This document shows, in pieces, positions 27,204 through 34,755 of a DNA stretch of 64,000 nt. Location of the stretch: NCBI GenBank assembly GCA_002292285.1, contig DBBP01000004.1, positions 1-64,000 of the forward strand, in the 5' to 3' direction. Below the pieces are notes generated by a model that was not told where the DNA came from, ran no database searches, and was given only the letters and a program-made list of their open reading frames with translations. The translations under genes were made by a program, and so were the position numbers. Numbering within the stretch: the first letter of the stretch is position 1; each line of letters opens with the position of its first letter. This DNA comes from Proteobacteria bacterium UBA981 (GTDB lineage Bacteria > Pseudomonadota > Gammaproteobacteria > Ga0077536).

Positions 27204-27775
27204 GCGAGATTGCGGATAGGGTTCTTTCGATTGAACTGGGATTTCAGAAACTCCATCTGGTCGGCTAGGATGCGGCGGTTTGAGAGCGCCAGAAACTCTG
27301 CCCAGTTGGGTACGTATGGGATGGCAAGCAGCGGCATGCGCGCCTGCTCCGGGGTACGCCCACCTTTTCGGGTATTGCATGACTTGCACGCAGTAACCAC
27401 GTTCGACCAGCGATCGCGCCCGCCGTGAGAAAGCGGCACGACGTGATCCCGTGTCAATCCATAACCGTTGAACTCGCGACCGCAGTACAGACACAAATTA
27501 CCATCCCGCCGGAACAACTCATGATTATTCAGGGGCGGGACGTTGCGTTTCGGATGTTGCCCGCGGCGCGAGTTTTTGACGGCGATAATCGAGTGCACGC
27601 TCACCGATGAACGTTCGCCTGAAAACCGCGCGATACCGCCGTGAAAGGTGAAAATATTCTCGCCGGCAGTCCAACCGACCAACTCACGGCTGTATAGACA
27701 AACCGCGTCCTGCCATGGAATCCAGCGAATCGGTCGGCCAGAAATATCGAGGCGGAGAATAAGTGGTGAGGTCAT
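27200..27775 (-). CDS. HNH endonuclease family protein
   Basis: 191 residues. The N-terminal half (LRLDISGRPIRWIPWQDAV) belongs to a common proteobacterial HNH family. The nuclease motif follows: CLYCG, then TRDHVVPLSHGG and NVVTACKSCN, giving zinc Cys pairs and the catalytic DH. It is a stand-alone gene, not inside an intron or prophage as far as I can see, and its role is unknown. ATG 27775 is preferred over a more upstream start because the product then begins at the conserved N-terminus. It appears to be translationally coupled to the exported-protein gene. Confidence 0.82.
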   Translation of the reverse strand: MTSPLILRLDISGRPIRWIPWQDAVCLYSRELVGWTAGENIFTFHGGIARFSGERSSVSVHSIIAVKNSRRGQHPKRNVPPLNNHELFRRDGNLCLYCGREFNGYGLTRDHVVPLSHGGRDRWSNVVTACKSCNTRKGGRTPEQARMPLLAIPYVPNWAEFLALSNRRILADQMEFLKSQFNRKNPIRNLA

Positions 27776-27951
27776 ATTCTGATCCCGGTTCACCTGAAGC
27801 GAATGCAACGCACTTGGGATTCGATTCTCCGTGCTAAATTCGCCGCAGGCAAGTGCCGTTCGGTAAATGTTGGCGCGCACTCATTTGCAAAGTTGAGCTG
27901 TTTGGCACCTATTTCGGTGTACGCATTCGCTCACAAACAAGGGAAAGATAA

Positions 27952-28743
27952 ATGTCCGAGCTTGGCCAGCTACGTTCGATTATGCGTTCACTGCGCGATC
28001 CCGACCGTGGGTGTCCCTGGGATCGTGCTCAAAATTGGCGCTCGATTGTTCCGCATACGCTGGAGGAAGCGTACGAGGTTGCCGAGGCGATTGAGACTGC
28101 GGACTTTGGTGCGCTGCCTGCCGAACTCGGCGATCTGCTTTTTCAGGTCGTTTTTTATTGTCAGCTGGGCGAAGAAGAAGGGCGCTTTTCGCTCGACGAC
28201 GTGGTCGCGGCCCTCGAACAGAAGCTGGTGTCGCGCCACCCACATGTGTTCGGAGACGCCGGCGCGGAGTCTGCGGATGCGGTGGCGCAAGCCTGGGAGT
28301 CGCGCAAAGCGGCGCAACGAATCGCCGCCGGCCAGCACAGTGAACTGGATGACGTTCCGGCGGCGTTACCGGGCTTATCGCGAGCGGCAAAGATTCAAAA
28401 GCGCGCCGCTCGGGTTGGCTTCGATTGGCCCGATCATCGCGGCGCATGGCGCAAGGTGGACGAAGAACTTCTGGAACTACGGCATGCGCACAGCGAGCTC
28501 GGCGCCGACGCTGTGCATGATGAACTTGGCGATGTTTTGTTCGCCGTCGTTAACGTTGCCCGTCATCTCGGCGTCGAACCGGAGTCCAGTTTGCGCCATG
28601 CGACCGCAAAATTTGAACGGCGCTTCCGAGCCGTGGAAAGCCGAGTCACAGAGCGCAATTTAGCCATGACCGAGGCGAGCGCTGCGTTGCTGGATCAATT
28701 CTGGGAAGAGGCGAAGTCCGCCGAAAAGCAAAACGGCGGCTAA
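27952..28743 (+). CDS. mazG: Nucleoside triphosphate pyrophosphohydrolase MazG
   Basis: 263-residue all-alpha NTP pyrophosphatase that hydrolyses NTPs and dNTPs to monophosphates and clears aberrant nucleotides. Both MazG repeats are present: HTLEEAYEVAEAI with ELGDLLFQVVF in the first half, and KVDEELLELRHA with DELGDVLFAVVNVARHLG in the second. The CPWDRAQ motif near the N-terminus is typical. A ribosome site AGGGA precedes ATG 27952. Length matches E. coli MazG. Confidence 0.94.
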   Translation: MSELGQLRSIMRSLRDPDRGCPWDRAQNWRSIVPHTLEEAYEVAEAIETADFGALPAELGDLLFQVVFYCQLGEEEGRFSLDDVVAALEQKLVSRHPHVFGDAGAESADAVAQAWESRKAAQRIAAGQHSELDDVPAALPGLSRAAKIQKRAARVGFDWPDHRGAWRKVDEELLELRHAHSELGADAVHDELGDVLFAVVNVARHLGVEPESSLRHATAKFERRFRAVESRVTERNLAMTEASAALLDQFWEEAKSAEKQNGG

Positions 28744-28960
28744 TCCGCCGGTTAACGATCAACGGGCTGAATACAATCGAAAGAAAACCAGCGTGTCACG
28801 CGACCACGGCATCATGCCAGCCCAGCGAAGATCGCGTTAAGCGGTGTGCTTAAGGGCAGATTAAGGCAGGGCGCAAGCTGCCGAAAATCGAGGACAAGCG
28901 TGTTTGCAGTGGCGAGAATCTGACATTGCGTGAGTCCCGCCGGCTGCCGGCAGCGCGAAT

Positions 28961-29845
28961 TTAGCGGTCGCGGCGAACGATGTAGTCGGCAATCATCGCC
29001 AGGGTAGATGCTCGCTCCGCGAGCGGGTCGAGACATGCGATGGCCTCCTCGCAGAGTTCACGCGCCGTCGCCTTGGCGCCATCCAGGCCTAGGATATTTG
29101 GATAGGTCGGTTTGTCGAGTTCAGCGTCCGAACCTTGCGGTTTGCCAATCACTGTCGTGTCCCCTTCGACGTCGAGGATATCGTCCTGTACCTGGAACGC
29201 GAGTCCGATGCATTGCGCGTAGCGACGTAAGCGCTCGGCCAGATCGGGATCGCGGTCGGTGCCCGCAAGATACCCGAGCATTACGCTGGCCTGAATCAGC
29301 GCGCCGGTCTTGTGATTATGAATGTTCTCCAGTTCTTCGAGCGTCAAGCGCTGACCGACGGCTGCCAGATCAAGTGCCTGTCCGCCGGCCATGCCAGTGG
29401 ATCCACTCGCGTGAGCGAGGGTTTGAACCATCTCGAGGCGAGTTTCAGCACTGCTCGGGGCGTCCGGTGTCAGCAAAGCGTCAAATGCCAGCGCCTGCAG
29501 CGCGTCGCCTGCCAGGATCGCAGTCGCTTCGTCGAATTGACGGTGGCAGGTTGGCCGCCCTCGGCGTAAATCGTCGTCGTCCATGGCAGGCAGGTCATCG
29601 TGAATGAGCGAATAGGCATGGATCAGTTCAACAGCTATCGCCGGACCATCCAGAGCGGCGTCGGCGGCGTGCAGGGCAAGACCCGTCGCGTAGGTCAAAA
29701 TCGGACGAATTCGTTTCCCTGGCGCGAGCACCGCATAGCGCATGGCTGCATGTAAGCGTAGCGGGGGCGTCTCAACATTGGGCAGAAAACTTTCCAGCGC
29801 AGCATCGGCACGGGCCCGCAGCGGGCCAAGTTGTTTTTGCAACAT
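28961..29845 (-). CDS. ispA: Farnesyl diphosphate synthase
   Basis: 294-residue short-chain polyprenyl synthase that condenses DMAPP/IPP to geranyl and farnesyl diphosphate. The first aspartate-rich motif reads DDLPAMDDDDLRRGRPT and the second DDILD. KRIRP and the lysine segment HNHKTGALI are also present. It begins 14 bases after the xseB stop; xseB-ispA is a conserved pair. The usual next gene, dxs, does not follow here. The 217-base gap 28744-28960 shows nothing I can annotate. Confidence 0.93.
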   Translation of the reverse strand: MLQKQLGPLRARADAALESFLPNVETPPLRLHAAMRYAVLAPGKRIRPILTYATGLALHAADAALDGPAIAVELIHAYSLIHDDLPAMDDDDLRRGRPTCHRQFDEATAILAGDALQALAFDALLTPDAPSSAETRLEMVQTLAHASGSTGMAGGQALDLAAVGQRLTLEELENIHNHKTGALIQASVMLGYLAGTDRDPDLAERLRRYAQCIGLAFQVQDDILDVEGDTTVIGKPQGSDAELDKPTYPNILGLDGAKATARELCEEAIACLDPLAERASTLAMIADYIVRRDR

Positions 29846-29859
29846 CTTCAGGCCGCGCC

Positions 29860-30111
29860 TCAGGAAGGCTCGGGCAGGTCGAAGTCGCGCAGTGCCTCAT
29901 CTGCGCCGTCGCCAGCGAGCTTGAGCACTTTCTGCTCGGCGGCGCGCAGCGCCTGCTGGCAGCTACGTGCGAGCTGGATGCCGTGCTCAAACTGCTTGAT
30001 CGACTCTTCGAGCGTAAATTCACCCTGTTCCATCTTGACGACTAAGGTTTCGAGATCGCGCATTGCAGCCTCGAAGTCGATCGGCGGAGTTTTGTTGCTT
30101 GGTTTGGTCAC
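29860..30111 (-). CDS. xseB: Exodeoxyribonuclease VII small subunit
   Basis: 83 residues, close to the 80 of E. coli XseB. The conserved helix pair is clear: DFEAAMRDLETLVVKMEQGEFTLEES, then FEHGIQLARSCQQAL. XseB binds XseA to form a single-strand exonuclease. GTG 30111 gives the normal family length; an upstream in-frame TTG (30174) would add 21 low-quality residues. It forms a transcription unit with ispA. Confidence 0.88.
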   Translation of the reverse strand: MTKPSNKTPPIDFEAAMRDLETLVVKMEQGEFTLEESIKQFEHGIQLARSCQQALRAAEQKVLKLAGDGADEALRDFDLPEPS

Positions 30112-30205
30112 GTTATCGAGCAAATCCCGGTTTGCGCTAAACGGCTGACGGCGGTCCGGCAGCGCGGGCGGCAACTCTAACCACGGCTCTCTACGCGGTC
30201 AACGC

Positions 30206-30235
30206 TTGACCTTGCTCGGACAGTTTATTTAGACT
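30206..30235 (+). promoter_or_regulatory. Promoter of the rubrerythrin operon
   Basis: TTGACC (30206-30211) and TAGACT (30230-30235), separated by 18 bases, make a plausible sigma70 pair. The -10 lies inside the first of two tandem palindromes, so a protein bound there should block RNA polymerase. The leader to ATG 30324 would be about 80 bases. Confidence 0.5.
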
Positions 30236-30261
30236 GAGTCCAAATTTAGACTCAGTCTAAA
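30228..30261. promoter_or_regulatory. Tandem 17-bp palindromic operator upstream of rubrerythrin
   Basis: Two directly abutting copies of the palindrome TTTAGACTNAGTCTAAA: 30228-30244 has one mismatch (TCC for TCT) and 30245-30261 is perfect. The outer halves also form a 13-bp inverted repeat with an 8-base spacer. GACT/AGTC half-sites occur in some Rrf2/IscR-type operators, but the spacing here differs, so I do not name the regulator. None is encoded nearby. Confidence 0.75.
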
Positions 30262-30323
30262 TTTCTCTGGAATTTTCAATTCATCCCGGACCAGATCGGC
30301 CCATCGAGGAGGAGAACACTACT

Positions 30324-30740
30324 ATGTCTCTCAAAGGCAGCAAGACCGAAGACAATCTGAAAGCGGCATTCGCCGGCGAATCGCAGGCGAATCGCCGCTA
30401 TCTCTATTTCGCCCAAAAGGCCGACGTTGAAGGTTACAACGACGTGTCCGCGGTGTTTCGTTCCACTGCTGAAGGCGAGACCGGCCACGCACACGGGCAT
30501 CTCGAGTACCTTGAAGCCGTAGGCGATCCGGCCACTGGCGAGCCAATCGGCAACACCGAGTTGAATCTCAAAGCAGCTATTGCTGGCGAGACTCACGAAT
30601 ACACCGATATGTATCCGGGGATGGCTAAGTCGGCTCGCGAAGAAGGTTTTGACGAAATCGCGGACTGGTTTGAAACTCTCGCGAAAGCGGAACGCTCGCA
30701 CGCTAATCGCTTTCAGAAAGCGCTCGATACTCTGGGATAA
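30324..30740 (+). CDS. Rubrerythrin lacking the rubredoxin domain
   Basis: 138-residue ferritin-like di-iron protein. Iron-ligand helices appear as AGESQANRRY, EGETGHAHGH, AGETHEY and KAERSHANRF, giving the duplicated E...ExxH pattern. The C-terminal rubredoxin domain of classical rubrerythrin is absent, as in sulerythrin-type members. Such proteins reduce hydrogen peroxide with two iron atoms. A strong ribosome site (GGAGGAG) precedes ATG 30324. It heads a unit with a GlpC-like Fe-S protein and DUF3501, from which electrons might be supplied. Confidence 0.92.
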   Translation: MSLKGSKTEDNLKAAFAGESQANRRYLYFAQKADVEGYNDVSAVFRSTAEGETGHAHGHLEYLEAVGDPATGEPIGNTELNLKAAIAGETHEYTDMYPGMAKSAREEGFDEIADWFETLAKAERSHANRFQKALDTLG

Positions 30741-30761
30741 GACCAGGATCCAGTGCGGAGC

Positions 30762-30790
30762 AAGCCGGGCTTGTCCCGGCTTCTTTTTTT
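30762..30790 (+). terminator. Rho-independent terminator/attenuator after rubrerythrin
   Basis: An 8-bp stem (AAGCCGGG / CCCGGCTT) with a five-base loop is followed by a T-rich tract (30784-30790). It sits between the rubrerythrin and Fe-S genes, so it may let rubrerythrin be made in excess over the two downstream products. Confidence 0.8.
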
Positions 30791-30818
30791 ATCTCAATAA
30801 TCTATAGAGGTGGCTGAT

Positions 30819-32135
30819 ATGGCCGATGACAATCGCGAAGGTGGACTCGAGGCACCAACGAGGCACGCGATTGAGTGGAAAACGACGTCCTTCTACGATC
30901 AGGACGATCTCAATACCGAACTTGAGCGCGTTTTCGATATTTGTCATGGCTGCCGTCGCTGCGTGAGCCTTTGTAACGCGTTTCCGACTCTGTTTGATCT
31001 CGTAGATGAGTCGTCGACCATGGAGGTCGATGGCGTGGATAAGGCCGATTTCCACAAAGTCGTCGACCAATGTTACCTGTGCGATCTGTGTTACATGACG
31101 AAATGTCCCTATGTTCCGCCACATGAATGGAACGTCGACTTCCCGCATTTGATGTTGCGCGGCAAGGCTGTGCACTACAAAAAAAAGGGTGCTTCGTTAC
31201 GCGATAGCGTGCTGACTTCGACCGATGCGGTCGGTAAGCTCGCCAGCATTCCGGTCGTTGCGGAAGTGGTCAATACGACCAACAAATTACGTCCCGCGCG
31301 CAAGCTGATGCAAAGTGCTATCGGCGTTCACGCTGAGGCACCGCTGCCCAAGTTTCACAGTGCAACTCTGCGTAAGCGCAACGCGAAACGTACGGTCGTG
31401 ACTACGTTCGATGAACGCATCGGCCTGTTTGTTACCTGCTACGGCAATCGGAATGCGCCGGCGATGGTGGAAGACCTGATTGCAGTCTTTGAACACAACG
31501 GCGTTGGGGTCGAGATTGTTAGCAACGAGCAATGTTGCGGTATGCCGAAGATGGAACTTGGCGATCTCGACGCCGTTGAAAAACTCAAAGAAGCCAATAT
31601 TCCGCGCCTGCTGGATTTGACTGCGCAGGGGCTGCGTATCACTGCACCGATACCAAGCTGTGTACTAATGTACCGGCAGGAATTGCCGCTTCTGTTTCCG
31701 GACGACGAACAGGTGGGCGCGGTTGGTCGTGCATTCACCGATCCGTTTGAGTTTTTGATGGCCCGACATCGCGAAGGCCGGTTAAAAACCGAGTTTAAGA
31801 CGCCGCTCGGCAAAGTGGCCTACCACGCGCCGTGCCACCAGCGCGTACAGAATATCGGCTTGAAAACTCGCGATATGCTCGAACTCGTCCCCAACACGGA
31901 AGTGGAAGTCGTCGAACGTTGCTCAGGCCACGACGGTACATACGCAGTCAAGGCTGAAAACTACGACTTTGCGCAGAAGATCTGTCGTCCTGTGGTCAAG
32001 CGCATTGCCGATGCCAAAGTTGACTATTACGTCAGTGATTGCCCGATGGCGGGCGACATGATCGAACACGGGATGGGCGACGCGAGCGTCGCGAGTTCCG
32101 CCTTTACGCTACTCAGACAGGCCTACGGGATTTAA
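30819..32135 (+). CDS. GlpC-like (Fe-S)-binding protein with two 4Fe-4S and CCG domains
   Basis: 438 residues. The N-terminal ferredoxin region has two cluster motifs, CHGCRRCVSLC (42-52) and CYLCDLCYMTKC (85-96). The remainder resembles the heterodisulfide-reductase/GlpC CCG region, with NEQCCGMPKME, YHAPCHQRV and a variant ERCSGHDGTY. It is probably a cytoplasmic or membrane-peripheral electron carrier. Its position between rubrerythrin and DUF3501 points to peroxide reduction, but no donor is known. ATG 30819 is chosen because GAGG lies eight bases upstream; GTG 30810 would overlap that site. Confidence 0.88.
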   Translation: MADDNREGGLEAPTRHAIEWKTTSFYDQDDLNTELERVFDICHGCRRCVSLCNAFPTLFDLVDESSTMEVDGVDKADFHKVVDQCYLCDLCYMTKCPYVPPHEWNVDFPHLMLRGKAVHYKKKGASLRDSVLTSTDAVGKLASIPVVAEVVNTTNKLRPARKLMQSAIGVHAEAPLPKFHSATLRKRNAKRTVVTTFDERIGLFVTCYGNRNAPAMVEDLIAVFEHNGVGVEIVSNEQCCGMPKMELGDLDAVEKLKEANIPRLLDLTAQGLRITAPIPSCVLMYRQELPLLFPDDEQVGAVGRAFTDPFEFLMARHREGRLKTEFKTPLGKVAYHAPCHQRVQNIGLKTRDMLELVPNTEVEVVERCSGHDGTYAVKAENYDFAQKICRPVVKRIADAKVDYYVSDCPMAGDMIEHGMGDASVASSAFTLLRQAYGI

Positions 32136-32143
32136 CACTCAAG

Positions 32144-32731
32144 ATGGCGAACAAACTCACCCGGGACGACTTGCTGCCGCTTGAAACCTACCATGAGCAG
32201 CGTGCGCAGATGCGTCGTGATGTGATGGCACACAAAGCACTGCGGAAAGTCTTTATTGGTGTCCATGCGGCGTTGTACTTTGAAGACCGCGTGACCGTTC
32301 AGTATCAGATTCAGGAGATGCTGCGGGTCGAGCGAATCTTTCAGCGCGATGCGATTGAAGAAGAATTGGCTGCCTACAATCCGCTCATTCCGGATGGTGA
32401 CAATTTTAAAGCCACTTTCATGATCGAATATGACGACGTAGAAGAACGCCGCGTCGCGCTAGCGAGCATGCAAGGTATCGAGGATACCGTGTGGTTGCGC
32501 GCTGGAGAAGGCGAGGCGGTGTTCGCCATCGCGGACGAAGACCTCGAACGTTCAAATGAGAGAAAAACCTCGGCCGTGCATTTCTTGCGTTTCCAGCTCG
32601 ACAGCATCACCATCGGGGCCCTCAAGCGCGGCGAGCCATTGGCGATGGGGATCGCCCATGACAGCTATCGTCATGAGGTGTCGCCCGTTAGTCTTGAGAC
32701 CTGCGCGGCGCTGGTTGCCGATTTGGCCTGA
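32144..32731 (+). CDS. DUF3501 family protein
   Basis: 195 residues. The conserved N-terminus (LTRDDLLPLETYHEQR) and VTVQYQIQEMLRVERI identify DUF3501, a family of unknown function that often follows a rubrerythrin and a GlpC-like Fe-S protein. It has no signal or membrane segment. ATG 32144 lies eight bases after the Fe-S gene stop; the same frame is open upstream only as shadow of that gene. The 118-base gap to parE shows no terminator. Confidence 0.85.
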   Translation: MANKLTRDDLLPLETYHEQRAQMRRDVMAHKALRKVFIGVHAALYFEDRVTVQYQIQEMLRVERIFQRDAIEEELAAYNPLIPDGDNFKATFMIEYDDVEERRVALASMQGIEDTVWLRAGEGEAVFAIADEDLERSNERKTSAVHFLRFQLDSITIGALKRGEPLAMGIAHDSYRHEVSPVSLETCAALVADLA

Positions 32732-32849
32732 ATAGTCGCGCCCCGGCAGCTCGTAGAGCAGGTCGGCGCACCGTTACATAGCACGTTGGTGAAGCCCCGG
32801 ATTATCCCCGCAATTCGGGGCGGCCCCATGCACACTGGAATAAGATTCT

Positions 32850-34739
32850 TTGAGCGCAAGCTACGACGCCGCTGACATCGAAGTTCTCACCGGACTTGAA
32901 CCGGTGCGAAAACGGCCAGGAATGTACACCGATACATCACGGCCGAATCATCTTGTACAGGAAGTCGTCGATAACAGTGTCGATGAGGCGATTGCCGGGC
33001 ACTGCGATCAAATCGACATCGTGTTGCATGACGATGGCTCCATCGCCGTCAGTGACAACGGCCGGGGCATGCCCGTTGACGAGCATCCTGGCGAGAAAAT
33101 TTCCGGCGTCGAGGTGATCCTCACACGTCTCCACGCTGGCGGTAAATTTTCGCGCAAAAACTACAAATATTCCGGCGGCCTGCACGGGGTGGGCGTGTCG
33201 GTGGTGAACGCGCTTTCTGCGCAATTGGACATTTCGGTCAAGCGCGGTGGCCACGAGCATGCAATGTCGTTTCGTGGCGGCGAGGTGGAATCGGCGTTAC
33301 GCGTAATCGGCAGTGTCGGCGTGCGCAACATCGGTACCAGCATCCGCTTTTGGCCAGATTCGAAATACTTCGACACCGTTAAATTGTCGCTGCCGCGCCT
33401 TAAGCATGTGCTGCGTGCCAAAGCCGTTTTGTGCCCGGGACTGAAGCTGACGTTTCGCGATATGGGCAACGGCGAGAAGCTCGAATGGCAGTACCAGAAT
33501 GGTCTGCAGGATTATCTGGGCGAGGCGCTGGAGGGCGCAGATCTCGTCCCGGCTGAAGCTTTCATGGGGGCTCATGAAAGTGAGCACGAAGCAGTTCATT
33601 GGGCTATCCACTGGTGCGCAGACGACTCGGAATTAATTACCGAAAGCTATGTCAATCTGGTGCCGACGCTGCAGGGCGGTACTCACGTTGGTGGTCTGCG
33701 ACAGGGCCTGTTGGATGCGATGCGAGAATTCTGCGACAACCGCAATTTACTGCCGCGCGGCGTCAAGCTGGCCGCGGAAGATGTCATCGAACGTTGTGCT
33801 TATGTGCTTTCGGTGAAACTCGAAGAGCCGCAGTTTTCGGGCCAGACCAAAGAACGGCTCTCATCCAGAACCTGTGCTGCTTTTGTTAGCGGCGCCGTGC
33901 GCGATTCGTTCAGCCTGTGGTTGCACGGTCATGTTGAGTCTGGCGAACGAATCGCGGAAATAGCCATAAGCCGCGCGCAGCGACGACTGAAAGCGGCCAA
34001 GGTTGTGCGCAAGAAAATCACCGGTGGTGGACCTGCCCTACCGGGCAAACTGGCTGACTGTTCGGGGCAGGATCTCGAGCGGACGGAATTATTTTTAGTT
34101 GAGGGCGACTCCGCGGGTGGCTCTGCGAAGCAGGCGCGCGATCGGGAATTCCAGGCTATTTTGCCGTTGCGAGGCAAAATTCTAAACACCTGGGAGGTCG
34201 ATTCTGCGCAAGTGCTCGCGTCCAGCGAGGTGCACGACATTTCGGTAGCGCTCGGCATCGACCCGGGAGCGAACGATTTGACCAATCTGCGCTATGGGAA
34301 AGTTTGTATTCTCGCTGACGCGGATTCGGACGGACTACACATCGCCACATTACTGTGCGCCCTGTTCGTGCGTCACTTTCGCGCGCTCGTTGAGGCCGGT
34401 CGAGTGTACGCCGCCATGCCGCCGCTGTATCGAATTGATGTCGGGAAGTCGGTGTTTTATGCGCAGGACGAAGAAGAGCGAATCGCAGTGTTGGAGCGCA
34501 TTGAAAGCGAGAAAATCTCCGGCAAAGTGAACGTGCAGCGATTCAAAGGCCTGGGCGAAATGAATCCCCTGCAGCTACGGGAAACCACCATGGCGGTCGC
34601 GACCCGGCGCATGGTTTGTCTGAGCCTTATCGCTGACGATCAAACGGACTCGATGATGGACATGCTGTTAGCCAAAAAACGTTCTGGCGATCGGCGTGGC
34701 TGGCTCGAGAGCAAAGGCAATCTCGCCAGCATTACCTGA
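32850..34739 (+). CDS. parE: DNA topoisomerase IV subunit B (ParE)
   Basis: 629-residue GHKL ATPase subunit of topoisomerase IV, which decatenates daughter chromosomes. N-terminal motifs are VRKRPGMYT, VDNSVDEAIAG, SDNGRGMPVD and GGLHGVGVSVVNALS. The TOPRIM segment has LVEGDSAGGSAKQARDR and LADADSDGLHI. Length matches ParE (about 630) rather than GyrB (about 800). The apparent start is TTG 32850 with GGAA upstream; no ATG or GTG fits the N-terminus. parC follows after 16 bases. Confidence 0.94.
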   Translation: MSASYDAADIEVLTGLEPVRKRPGMYTDTSRPNHLVQEVVDNSVDEAIAGHCDQIDIVLHDDGSIAVSDNGRGMPVDEHPGEKISGVEVILTRLHAGGKFSRKNYKYSGGLHGVGVSVVNALSAQLDISVKRGGHEHAMSFRGGEVESALRVIGSVGVRNIGTSIRFWPDSKYFDTVKLSLPRLKHVLRAKAVLCPGLKLTFRDMGNGEKLEWQYQNGLQDYLGEALEGADLVPAEAFMGAHESEHEAVHWAIHWCADDSELITESYVNLVPTLQGGTHVGGLRQGLLDAMREFCDNRNLLPRGVKLAAEDVIERCAYVLSVKLEEPQFSGQTKERLSSRTCAAFVSGAVRDSFSLWLHGHVESGERIAEIAISRAQRRLKAAKVVRKKITGGGPALPGKLADCSGQDLERTELFLVEGDSAGGSAKQARDREFQAILPLRGKILNTWEVDSAQVLASSEVHDISVALGIDPGANDLTNLRYGKVCILADADSDGLHIATLLCALFVRHFRALVEAGRVYAAMPPLYRIDVGKSVFYAQDEEERIAVLERIESEKISGKVNVQRFKGLGEMNPLQLRETTMAVATRRMVCLSLIADDQTDSMMDMLLAKKRSGDRRGWLESKGNLASIT

Positions 34740-34755
34740 AGCGGAATCCAGCGCC

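Noticed and set aside
26766..27494. 242-residue protein using the whole open frame
   Set aside because: The first 97 residues are antisense/offset shadow of the HNH gene and are arginine/proline-rich; the signal peptide begins at the TTG at 27203.
28725..28760. Terminator after mazG
   Set aside because: A GGCGG/CCGCC hairpin is present but no T tract follows.
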